14,450 nucleotides of DNA from an uncultured Lachnospiraceae bacterium. GTDB lineage: Bacteria; Bacillota_A; Clostridia; TANB77; CAG-508. This document shows positions 1 to 5,984 of the stretch, piece after piece (position 1 is the first letter of the stretch; each line of letters starts with the position of its first letter). A program made the translations under genes and the position numbers. The notes beneath the pieces were generated by a model. It did no database searches and was not told the origin of the DNA. It saw nothing but the letters and a program-made list of their open reading frames with translations. The stretch is taken from assembly GCA_947165105.1 (NCBI GenBank), contig CAMUZC010000040.1, forward strand, positions 1 through 14,450, read 5' to 3'.

Positions 1-41
1 AGGATAGAATTATAGAAATTAAATAAACTTTGTCAAAGCAC

Positions 42-70
42 TTGATTTATATAAACAATTATGTTAAATT
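42..70 (+). promoter_or_regulatory. Promoter of small RNA copy 1
   Basis: TTGATT (42-47) and TAAATT (65-70) are separated by 17 bases, a sigma-A-like arrangement. The same two boxes at the same spacing precede the second RNA copy (5044-5072), although the spacer sequences differ. This shared layout supports their being real promoters. Start of transcription is inferred near 77. Confidence 0.6.
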
Positions 71-76
71 AAAACC

Positions 77-175
77 AAGTTAAAAGAGCTGTAACACAAA
101 TTTCTATTTATAAAGATTTGTAAACCCTAGCTGAAACGGAGCCAGAAAAAGATAATCGAAAGATTATCTTTTTTT
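77..175 (+). ncRNA. Duplicated small RNA, copy 1, with intrinsic terminator
   Basis: An RNA of about 100 nt with no credible reading frame. Positions 61-143 match 5063-5145 with about five differences in 83 bases. Predicted fold: outer stem AGCTG (87-91) with TAGCT (128-132), inner stem ACAAATTT (96-103) with AGATTTGT (114-121), then a conserved single-stranded stretch GAAACGGAGCC (133-143), then a terminator hairpin (150-169, GAAA loop) and a T run. Two differences between the copies fall in the stems and keep pairing: G91-U128 is G-C in copy 2, and U102-G115 is U-A in copy 2. I do not recognise it as a named Rfam family. Its function is unknown; a trans-acting regulator is the default guess. 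Confidence 0.65.
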
Positions 176-241
176 ATGTTTAATCAATTAAATTCAAAAA
201 ATATTTCAAAATTATAATAAAACAGTAGCAATTTCCTTAAA

Positions 242-270
242 TTGACATGTTTACATAAATATGATATAAT
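242..270 (+). promoter_or_regulatory. Perfect consensus promoter for the 161-aa gene
   Basis: TTGACA (242-247), a 17-base spacer and TATAAT (265-270) form an exact sigma-A consensus. Transcription would start near 277, giving a leader of about 100 nt before the ATG at 377. Confidence 0.85.
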
Positions 271-276
271 TAGTAT

Positions 277-368
277 GTCAGTTTATCCTCATGAAGGATA
301 AAGCCTATCAAAGTTTAATTTTACGATTAAACCCAGGTAGACAGAGAATATTTTTATTAGGAAAGAGG
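277..368 (+). promoter_or_regulatory. Structured 5' leader of the 161-aa gene
   Basis: The leader holds two hairpins. The first pairs TTTATCC (282-288) with GGATAAA (296-302). The second has a lower helix GCCTATC (303-309) with GGTAGAC (336-342), one mismatch and one wobble, an asymmetric internal loop AAA/CCA, and an upper helix GTTTAAT (313-319) with ATTAAAC (326-332). The ribosome binding site AAAGAGG (362-368) follows. No terminator or anti-terminator pair is obvious, so any control would more likely act on translation or on RNA stability. It matches no riboswitch family I can name. Confidence 0.45.
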
Positions 369-376
369 TTGTTTAT

Positions 377-862
377 ATGCTGAATAGCAGTATAACCAAA
401 CCAAATTTTCCATTAGACTATATGGAAAATCGAAGTATGCCATATGGAACTGGTTCATTCTTTGAAGAGAATCATGTGAAGCTGAACATTGAGGAAAAAA
501 TTAAGAAATTCAATAAGAAGACTAAGAATGTCGTTCTTGAAGAAATTCGGTCAAATATTTTCGATGTTCAAGTAAGCAGGTCTAACGACAAGGAAGATGA
601 TATTCAATATGTAGAAGAACAGTCCGATTTTGACAAAGTATTAAATAACCGTATAGAAAAAATATACATGGACAGAAGAACTATATTGGGTATGCAGGAT
701 GCTTTGGAACATCATAGTGCAAGAGCTTTTATGTATGATGATTATGAGGTAACATCTGGGTTAGAAGAAATTGTAGAGTGTTGCGAGCAAATAGTAAAAT
801 CATACAATGATTTAGAAGATTTTCTTCATGAATTACACATCAAACACAGCAAGAGCTTTTAA
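377..862 (+). CDS. Hypothetical protein, 161 aa
   Basis: I do not recognise this protein. It is soluble and charged, with no signal peptide or membrane segment. The first 30 residues are polar and proline-containing. Residues about 35-60 are Lys/Glu-rich and probably helical, 62-85 are acidic, and the C-terminal part (about 85-157) reads as helices, including a Cys-Cys pair at 134-135. The start ATG follows AAAGAGG with 8 bases of spacing. The gene is a one-gene unit: a perfect consensus promoter and structured leader lie in front and an intrinsic terminator immediately behind. Codon use looks somewhat less AT-biased than in the two genes that follow, resembling the 98-aa gene at 4454-4750, which may mean a separate origin. 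Confidence is for its being a gene, not for any function. Confidence 0.75.
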   Translation: MLNSSITKPNFPLDYMENRSMPYGTGSFFEENHVKLNIEEKIKKFNKKTKNVVLEEIRSNIFDVQVSRSNDKEDDIQYVEEQSDFDKVLNNRIEKIYMDRRTILGMQDALEHHSARAFMYDDYEVTSGLEEIVECCEQIVKSYNDLEDFLHELHIKHSKSF

Positions 863-868
863 TGAATT

Positions 869-905
869 GAGCAGGTATATCTTAATGGTGTATCTGCTCT
901 TTTTA
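869..905 (+). terminator. Intrinsic terminator after the 161-aa gene
   Basis: GAGCAG (869-874) pairs with CTGCTC (894-899), extended by four further pairs including wobbles, and is followed by a T run. It begins seven bases after the stop codon. Confidence 0.75.
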
Positions 906-947
906 TATGCAAGGTTATGCAATATTATCAGTGTAAATATAAGTATA

Positions 948-976
948 TTGAAATTATATACTTCTTACTATATAAT
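948..976 (+). promoter_or_regulatory. Promoter of the 440-aa gene
   Basis: TTGAAA (948-953), a 17-base spacer and TATAAT (971-976). Transcription would start near 983, about 25 bases before the ATG at 1008. The promoter lies after the terminator of the upstream gene, so the 440-aa and 592-aa genes form their own transcription unit. Confidence 0.75.
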
Positions 977-1007
977 TATAAATAATAAACATAAGGAGAG
1001 TGAATTT

Positions 1008-2330
1008 ATGGGATTATTTAATTTTGGAAAGAAAAATAATAATATAAAACCAAATAATGATGTAGAACAATGGGATAATTTTTGTAAATTAGACGGGTCT
1101 TTTAAAAATGATGAAAAACTAAAACCAGTATATTACTTGAAATTGTACGGAAAAAACATGATTTACACAAATTCTGAAATAAAGAATAAAGCTAAATCAG
1201 ATATTATTCGAGCTATAACAGATAGCCTAAAAAGTGAAAATAATTCAACAGTAAGATGTCTTATAGATTATTTAATTAATAAATATGAGATATTAGATAA
1301 TGAAAGATTAATAGATATTATAAATAACCTAGACAAAGATAGTTTAGAAACAATTGCTAATTCATATTCATTTTTATCATATGTTCAGATGAGAGAACAA
1401 ATAAAGAATATTACTAATAATGATATAAAAGAATTAGCCAGACCTTTATTGAATGTTTTAAATAATAAAGAAATAGATTGTAATGTTTTTATCTCAAAAA
1501 ATGCAAAACAATTAAGAGATTATATTTACAATGTTTATGATATTATGATGAATGAAAAATATGAGTCTTATAAATTTAATAGCAATAAAACTAATATTTA
1601 TTTCTATGGAAATAAACTTGTAGTTGTATTTGATGAAGATGAAGAGAATCTGAATTTTGGATTTAAAGAAAGTAACGCAGTTCACATAGAGAAAATAAAA
1701 AGGCTTTTAAAAATTAATAATGAGTTGTTTACTAAAAACTACAAAGAGATTATTTGGACTGATGAAATTCCTAAGCATATAGAAAAGGAATTTTATAATG
1801 ATGAAGTCTCTGAATTTAGTGAAAAGAGATTTCAGGCTGAAAAACCATATTATATATTTAAACATGAAAAATATGGTGATATAGAGTTTTATTATAAAGA
1901 ATATGAAATTGAAATAAAGTGCAAAGCATTGGACCCTAAAATGTTTGAGATTATTGGAATAGAAGATACATTTGAAAATGAAGATATAATACAGTTGTAC
2001 ATTAAAGCTATTGAAAAAATAATTGAAGTAAAAGGAAAAATTTTAGCCACATTATATAATTATACATTACAAACCTGTAAGTTATGGGAAGAGAAAGATG
2101 AAAATGGAAATGATATATCAAGAGATTATATTGTAAATCATTTTTCAAGGATTAGAATTAGCATTTGGCCTCAAGCCGAAAATAAAAAAGAAGGATATTC
2201 AGAAGATAATACTTCAATTTCGTTTGCTGGAGATTTATATAACGAAGATGGTGCAGAATTACTTGGAGGACACGAGATAATTGTTAATACAGTTAATGGA
2301 GAGAATATAAGCTGTAAATTAAATGGATAA
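1008..2330 (+). CDS. Hypothetical protein, 440 aa, with immunity-like C-terminus
   Basis: The open frame extends upstream to 828, but the ATG at 1008 is preceded by AAGGAG with good spacing and lies just after the promoter, so 440 aa is the better product. It begins MGLFNFGKK, a short N-terminal tag common in cytosolic proteins of this kind. No membrane segments are visible. Residues about 55-190 are helical and Asn/Lys-rich. Residues about 195-215 form a strand-rich patch. The C-terminal domain (about 280-440) alternates strands and helices and ends with GDLYNEDGAELLGGHEI and a final strand. That ending resembles the DUF2262/DUF6985 type of small proteins often found as immunity proteins, but I recall this only loosely. 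It is co-directional with the YwqG-type gene 60 bases downstream, probably in one operon. Possible role: immunity or accessory protein (inference). Confidence 0.7.
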   Translation: MGLFNFGKKNNNIKPNNDVEQWDNFCKLDGSFKNDEKLKPVYYLKLYGKNMIYTNSEIKNKAKSDIIRAITDSLKSENNSTVRCLIDYLINKYEILDNERLIDIINNLDKDSLETIANSYSFLSYVQMREQIKNITNNDIKELARPLLNVLNNKEIDCNVFISKNAKQLRDYIYNVYDIMMNEKYESYKFNSNKTNIYFYGNKLVVVFDEDEENLNFGFKESNAVHIEKIKRLLKINNELFTKNYKEIIWTDEIPKHIEKEFYNDEVSEFSEKRFQAEKPYYIFKHEKYGDIEFYYKEYEIEIKCKALDPKMFEIIGIEDTFENEDIIQLYIKAIEKIIEVKGKILATLYNYTLQTCKLWEEKDENGNDISRDYIVNHFSRIRISIWPQAENKKEGYSEDNTSISFAGDLYNEDGAELLGGHEIIVNTVNGENISCKLNG

Positions 2331-2390
2331 ATTGTATAAGAAAAATGCGGTGTAAACGAAAATTAAAGTGATAATTAAGGAGGTATGAAT

Positions 2391-4169
2391 ATGACAATAG
2401 ATAGAATTGATGCACATTGGGATGATGCTACTGATGCTGTTTCAGATGCTGAACACTGGGAAAGAGCTGGTGCACATATTGGATATTATATTGAATGGGC
2501 ATTCAGAAAGGGATTGGCAAATCCTGAAACACATGGTAATATTGAAGATATTCAAAATATTTTTAATTCAAATGTTAATGGACTACAATATTTGATAGAA
2601 TATTGTGATGCAAAGTTTTGGGATGATGACTTGAATGAAGAAGGAAAAAGATTTACTACTTATGCTTATGATGAGTATTTTGAGAATTTTGAAAAAATAG
2701 TAGGACATAAATTATATACTAAGAATTATAATCAACAAGACTTAGAAGCGGTTTCTAAATATTTGGACAAAGTCTATGAGGATTATTTAACTAATCAACC
2801 AAGTAATCAGATAAAGGAAGAAAATCGCACTCCTGTAGAAAATGAGATAATAGAAAGATGTAATTTTTTAATAAAAGGATTAACAATAGTAGATATATTT
2901 GTTATTATAATGTTTTGTGCTTCGTTTGGTATAGAAACAGCAGCAATAATTGCTTTTGGTATTTTAGGTGTTGCATTAACACTAAGCATAGTGCTACTAA
3001 AAAAAGCAAAGAAAGACCCATTAAAATATAAAAAATATTTCTATAGTAGTAAAAATGATGATAAAGCATCAAGTAAAAATGCTCAGTTTAATAATAAAAT
3101 AGAATACAAAAATGCACGAATAATTACTAACAATGAAAAACAAAAAATAATTAATTCAACAAACACTGATGTTAAAGTCAATTTAGACAATAAAAATGGT
3201 GAAGTTGATGAATATGAAACATCAGATGAAGAATACAACAAATTTCATAGGGAATGCATAGAAAAATTAGAAAAAGTAGCTAATTCAGTGAAAAAACATA
3301 CTGCAAGAGACAGCTATAGTATAGAACTTCTAAAGGAAAAAACATCATTATTTGATAGCAAATTAGGAGGAATACCTTATTGGGATTTATCAAGAAAGTA
3401 TCCAGTTGATAAAAATGGAAATAAGCTAATTTTATTGGCTCAAATTAATTTGGAAAATGAAAATTTTGAAAGTGATAAATTACCTAATACAGGAATGTTG
3501 CAATTTTTTGTCGAAAATGAGTTTAATTGTTCTTTTAAAGAAAACAATAAAGTAATATATCACGAAAAAATTGATAAGAGTATCACAGAAGATGATATAA
3601 GAAAATTAAATATTCCAACATCATTAGATTCAGAGATAGATATTACTATAAAAGATGAATATAAGTTATCATTTAAAAAAGTAAAAGACACAATAAGTAT
3701 TCATGATTATAGATTTTATGATGTTTTGGAAAAAGTTTATAACAAGTTGTATGAAACAAATGATTTTCATGCATTTAAGAATGAATTGGAATTTGAAGAT
3801 GTTATGTATGATAAGTTTTCAGATGGTGAAGGACATAAATTGTTAGGATTTCCTCATTTTTGTCAAGAAGATCCACGAAGTGCAATCAAATATAATTCTT
3901 CTAGAAGTGATGTAAAACTTTCTACTTCCATAAATGAAAATGGAAATAAAACAATGTCATGGTTTCCTTCAGCAAGTGATGTAAATAAAATAAAAGAAGA
4001 AAATGAAAAGCAAAAAGAATTTCCTAGCTATAATACATTATTATTGCAGATTGATAGTTGCGATGAATTTACTTGGGGAGATGGAGGACAAATAAATATT
4101 TTCATTAATTCTAAAGATTTGAAAAATTTAGATTTCGATAAAGTGTTATGGAATTTTGATTGTTATTAA
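2391..4169 (+). CDS. DUF7832-like / two-helix membrane / YwqG (DUF1963) fusion protein, 592 aa
   Basis: AAGGAGG (2377-2383) lies one base from the first ATG (2385) but seven from the second (2391), so 2391 is chosen. Residues 1-130 resemble DUF7832: IDRIDAHWDDA, then ERAGAHIGYYIEWAFRKGL. Two hydrophobic helices follow (about 162-180 and 183-204), then Lys and a long polar, acidic linker (205-310). Residues 312-592 are a YwqG/DUF1963 domain: GGIPYWDL, LLAQINL, HKLLGFPHFCQEDPR and the C-terminal LLLQIDS...WGDGGQINIFI. In B. subtilis ywqG lies beside the LXG-toxin cluster ywqHIJKL, and DUF1963 proteins are frequent in immunity-type neighbourhoods; its biochemical role is unknown. With both ends predicted on the same side, the protein would be a membrane hairpin carrying two cytosolic domains. 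The domain calls are from memory of the motifs. Confidence 0.8.
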   Translation: MTIDRIDAHWDDATDAVSDAEHWERAGAHIGYYIEWAFRKGLANPETHGNIEDIQNIFNSNVNGLQYLIEYCDAKFWDDDLNEEGKRFTTYAYDEYFENFEKIVGHKLYTKNYNQQDLEAVSKYLDKVYEDYLTNQPSNQIKEENRTPVENEIIERCNFLIKGLTIVDIFVIIMFCASFGIETAAIIAFGILGVALTLSIVLLKKAKKDPLKYKKYFYSSKNDDKASSKNAQFNNKIEYKNARIITNNEKQKIINSTNTDVKVNLDNKNGEVDEYETSDEEYNKFHRECIEKLEKVANSVKKHTARDSYSIELLKEKTSLFDSKLGGIPYWDLSRKYPVDKNGNKLILLAQINLENENFESDKLPNTGMLQFFVENEFNCSFKENNKVIYHEKIDKSITEDDIRKLNIPTSLDSEIDITIKDEYKLSFKKVKDTISIHDYRFYDVLEKVYNKLYETNDFHAFKNELEFEDVMYDKFSDGEGHKLLGFPHFCQEDPRSAIKYNSSRSDVKLSTSINENGNKTMSWFPSASDVNKIKEENEKQKEFPSYNTLLLQIDSCDEFTWGDGGQINIFINSKDLKNLDFDKVLWNFDCY

Positions 4170-4267
4170 AGGTATGTGATAGAAATTTAGAATTAGGTTA
4201 TTATTATAAATCAAAGAAATTATTAAATGCTGTTAAAAAAGTTTGATTATAGAGATAATATGAATTA

Positions 4268-4298
4268 GGGTAGATAATATTGAAATTATCTACATTTT
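4268..4298 (+). terminator. Probable terminator after the YwqG-type gene
   Basis: GTAGATAAT (4270-4278) pairs perfectly with ATTATCTAC (4285-4293) around a six-base loop, followed by ATTTT. The T run is short. The stretch from 4170 to 4267 shows no gene or other signal. Confidence 0.5.
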
Positions 4299-4390
4299 AC
4301 TATATAATTTAAATGACAATATGATAAAAAAGATAATAACTATGAAATAGACAAAATATTGTTTGAAACAATCCCTGCATATAATTATAT

Positions 4391-4440
4391 AAAACCAACA
4401 ATAAAGCTCCCTTATGTAAGGGAGCTTTATTGTTGGTTTT
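4391..4440 (-). terminator. 50-bp near-perfect palindrome acting as terminator of the 98-aa gene
   Basis: Bases 4391-4414 and 4417-4440 are exact reverse complements, 24 bp, around a two-base centre. It lies 14 bases beyond the stop of the reverse-strand 98-aa gene. On that strand the hairpin ends in TTTT and runs into an AT-rich tail, as an intrinsic terminator should. The outer AAAA/TTTT could make it work in both directions. It is unusually long and perfect for a terminator. Confidence 0.7.
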
Positions 4441-4453
4441 CCATCTATAATAC

Positions 4454-4750
4454 TTAGAAACCTCTAAAAGAATCATGTATCCTGTCAGCATTTGCTGCAT
4501 CGCGCTTCTGCATTTCTTTACATGCATTCCGTATTACTTCTGGAAACGACTTAATAATGGAAACATTATGGTCTTTGTATGAGCCTTCAATTGCTCTCTG
4601 AAAGGCTTCTGCTGTCTTTCCACTGATGTGATCAAGCATAGTCGATAACATTTCCCGGATTTCGGACCACTTTTCCTCTTCAATCATCTGAGGAAGTCTC
4701 TGCTCAAATTCGTCTGCCTTTGCATAAAGCTCAGTATAGTTCCATTTCAT
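4454..4750 (-). CDS. Small helical protein, 98 aa, possibly WXG100-like
   Basis: Read on the reverse strand from ATG at 4750, with AAAGGAAA about eight bases before it and a consensus-like promoter upstream. The protein is all-helical, mixed-charge, with no signal peptide or membrane segment. Its length and layout resemble a WXG100-type helical hairpin: a long N-terminal helix (5-40), a turn with ISGKTAEAFQ (42-51) where WXG100 proteins have W-x-G-x-A-x-x-F, and a second long helix (52-90) ending in an Asp-Ala-Ala-Asn-Ala-Asp stretch. The Trp of the motif is Ile here. If right, it would be a type VII or LXG-associated partner protein; this is a weak homology argument and it may simply be an unrelated small helical protein. 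Its codon use is richer in GC than its neighbours, suggesting transfer. Confidence 0.7.
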   Translation of the reverse strand: MKWNYTELYAKADEFEQRLPQMIEEEKWSEIREMLSTMLDHISGKTAEAFQRAIEGSYKDHNVSIIKSFPEVIRNACKEMQKRDAANADRIHDSFRGF

Positions 4751-4849
4751 AAAATTTTCCTTTCTGCTCCCATTATGGAAGACTTGTCTTGAGGCTGTAT
4801 TGCGAATGATGTAGAAAGCTAAATAAAAAAGAAAAAATTCTACTCTTAT

Positions 4850-4878
4850 ATTATAACATATTTTATGTAAATTTGCAA
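4850..4878 (-). promoter_or_regulatory. Promoter of the 98-aa gene
   Basis: On the reverse strand, TTGCAA (4878-4873), a 17-base spacer and TATAAT (4855-4850). Transcription would start near 4843, leaving a leader of about 93 nt. It is back to back with the forward promoter at 4910-4938. Confidence 0.75.
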
Positions 4879-4909
4879 TTTATACCTTTTTTATTCACAT
4901 ATTTTTTAC

Positions 4910-4938
4910 TTGACGGATAAACACATAATAAGTATAAT
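4910..4938 (+). promoter_or_regulatory. Strong promoter of the three-way-junction RNA
   Basis: TTGACG (4910-4915), a 17-base spacer and TATAAT (4933-4938), one base off consensus. No credible reading frame follows; a compact structured RNA does. Confidence 0.8.
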
Positions 4939-4944
4939 TAAATT

Positions 4945-5023
4945 ACAGAACACAAAAATGGACGATGTAGCACCAACTAATGGTGTGTAGAATTAGTTTT
5001 CTAATTCCATCGGCCACTTTTTT
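4945..5023 (+). ncRNA. Small RNA, about 80 nt, predicted three-way junction
   Basis: The transcript from the promoter at 4910 would fold into a Y shape. P1 pairs TGGACGATG (4959-4967) with CATCGGCCA (5008-5016), with one A-G mismatch. P2 pairs GCACC (4970-4974) with GGTGT (4982-4986). P3 pairs GAATTAG (4990-4996) with CTAATTC (5001-5007) around a TTTT loop. Joining segments are TA, GTA and none. A run of six T after P1 makes the whole fold a terminator as well. No AUG-started frame of useful length is present. I cannot match it to a known family: the joining bases fit neither the purine riboswitch nor the hammerhead core. It could be a free small RNA or a ligand-controlled terminator for what follows. 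Confidence 0.6.
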
Positions 5024-5043
5024 ATAAAAATACAAATAAGCAC

Positions 5044-5072
5044 TTGCAAAACACAAACATTTATGTTAAATT
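5044..5072 (+). promoter_or_regulatory. Promoter of small RNA copy 2
   Basis: TTGCAA (5044-5049), a 17-base spacer and TAAATT (5067-5072). AAGCACTTG around the -35 box and ATGTTAAATT around the -10 box are shared with copy 1, while the bases between differ, as expected if promoter elements are under selection. Confidence 0.6.
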
Positions 5073-5078
5073 AAACCC

Positions 5079-5180
5079 AAGTTAAAAGAGCTGTAACACA
5101 AATTTCTATTTATAAAAATTTGTAAATCTCAGCTGAAACGGAGCCAAGAAATAGATAATCTTTCGATTATCTATTTTTTT
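5079..5180 (+). ncRNA. Duplicated small RNA, copy 2, with intrinsic terminator
   Basis: Second copy of the RNA at 77-175, same strand. Outer stem AGCTG (5089-5093) with CAGCT (5130-5134), inner stem ACAAATTT (5098-5105) with AAATTTGT (5116-5123), then the same GAAACGGAGCC stretch (5135-5145). The terminator is a ten-base-pair hairpin (5151-5174) with a TTTC loop and a seven-T run. The terminator loop and flanks differ from copy 1, but the stem core GATAATC/GATTATC is kept. It ends about 120 bases before the response regulator start, and its strong terminator makes it a separate transcript. Confidence 0.65.
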
Positions 5181-5191
5181 GACTTAAAGCA

Positions 5192-5220
5192 TTTTAAACT
5201 CAAAGTCTTTACTGTATAAT
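5192..5220 (+). promoter_or_regulatory. Possible promoter of the two-component operon
   Basis: A perfect TATAAT (5215-5220) follows the RNA terminator. The matching -35 position (5192-5197) holds TTTTAA, a poor match. It would give a leader of about 75 nt before the GTG at 5301. Confidence 0.4.
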
Positions 5221-5300
5221 ATTATTGATTAAGAAAATAGATACAAATTCAATTTTAATTCAATAAAACTATGATAAATAATATTAGAGGTGATGTAATT

Positions 5301-5984
5301 GTGAATATTTTAATAATAGAAGATGAATATAGTTTAGCTGATGCAGTAGCAGAAACATTGAAAAATGAAAATTTTAATGTATGCATTAAAACAAATGGAG
5401 AAGAAGGAGAAGACGAAGCGTTAACAGAAAATTATGATTTGATTTTACTTGATGTGATGCTTCCGAAGAAAAATGGTTTTGAAATATTAAAATATTTAAG
5501 ACAAGAAAAAATAAAAACTCCAATAATAATGCTTACCGCAAAATCTGAAATAGATGATAAACTAAATGGATTAGAACATGGTGCAGATGACTATGTTACA
5601 AAACCATTTTCAATGAGGGAACTTATGGCCAGAGTAAAAGCTGTATTGAAAAGAACAAACAATATTGAAGATACAAATTGTTTGGAATTTGGAGATTTAA
5701 GGTTAGATTTAAAAAATGCAAAAATAGAATGTAATGGTAATGAAATTCAAATAAGTGGAAAAGAGTTAGAGCTTTTAGAACAATTATTACTTAATAAAAA
5801 TCAAATTCTATCAAGAGAAAATTTATTAGAAAGAATTTGGGGATATGAAAGTGATGCAGAATACAACAATGTAGAAGTTTATATTACATTTATTAGAAGG
5901 AAGCTAAAACTTATAGATTCTAAAGTAAATATTAAAGCTGTAAGAGGAATTGGTTATAAATTGGAGGAACGATATGATAAATAA
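5301..5984 (+). CDS. OmpR-family response regulator, 227 aa
   Basis: A DNA-binding transcription regulator controlled by the kinase encoded next. The receiver domain is residues 1-115: acidic pair E7/D8, phospho-acceptor D51 in LLLDVMLP, T79 in MLTAK and K101 in VTKPF. The winged-helix OmpR/PhoB domain is residues 126-222, ending with the wing sequence AVRGIGYKLE. The frame is open from an ATG at 5271, but GTG at 5301 is preceded by AGAGGTGAT at good spacing and begins exactly at the usual N-terminal strand NILIIEDE, giving the normal family length. The stop overlaps the kinase start by 11 bases, so the two are translationally coupled. Targets cannot be read from sequence; the surface-protein genes directly downstream are the obvious candidates. 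Confidence 0.95.
   Translation: MNILIIEDEYSLADAVAETLKNENFNVCIKTNGEEGEDEALTENYDLILLDVMLPKKNGFEILKYLRQEKIKTPIIMLTAKSEIDDKLNGLEHGADDYVTKPFSMRELMARVKAVLKRTNNIEDTNCLEFGDLRLDLKNAKIECNGNEIQISGKELELLEQLLLNKNQILSRENLLERIWGYESDAEYNNVEVYITFIRRKLKLIDSKVNIKAVRGIGYKLEERYDK

Noticed and set aside
77..175. Resemblance of CAAGTTAAAA in the duplicated RNA to the start of Cas9 tracrRNA.
   Set aside because: The match is short. No cas gene and no CRISPR-type repeat array occur in the window, and the rest of the RNA does not follow the tracrRNA plan.
828..1007. N-terminal extension of the 440-aa protein by 60 residues.
   Set aside because: It would cross the terminator and promoter of its own region and overlap the preceding gene. 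The ATG at 1008 has a good ribosome binding site.
2407..2989. Short frames inside the YwqG-type gene on both strands (62 and 60 aa).
   Set aside because: They lie entirely within a well-supported gene, lack start signals and have low-complexity hydrophobic content.
4309..4527. Reverse-strand 72-aa reading frame.
   Set aside because: It runs through the 24-bp palindrome and overlaps the 98-aa gene in another frame, with no ribosome binding site.
4945..5023. Three-way-junction RNA as a purine riboswitch or hammerhead ribozyme.
   Set aside because: The joining segments lack the conserved pyrimidine-rich core of the purine aptamer and the CUGAUGA/GAAA core of the hammerhead. No purine gene follows.
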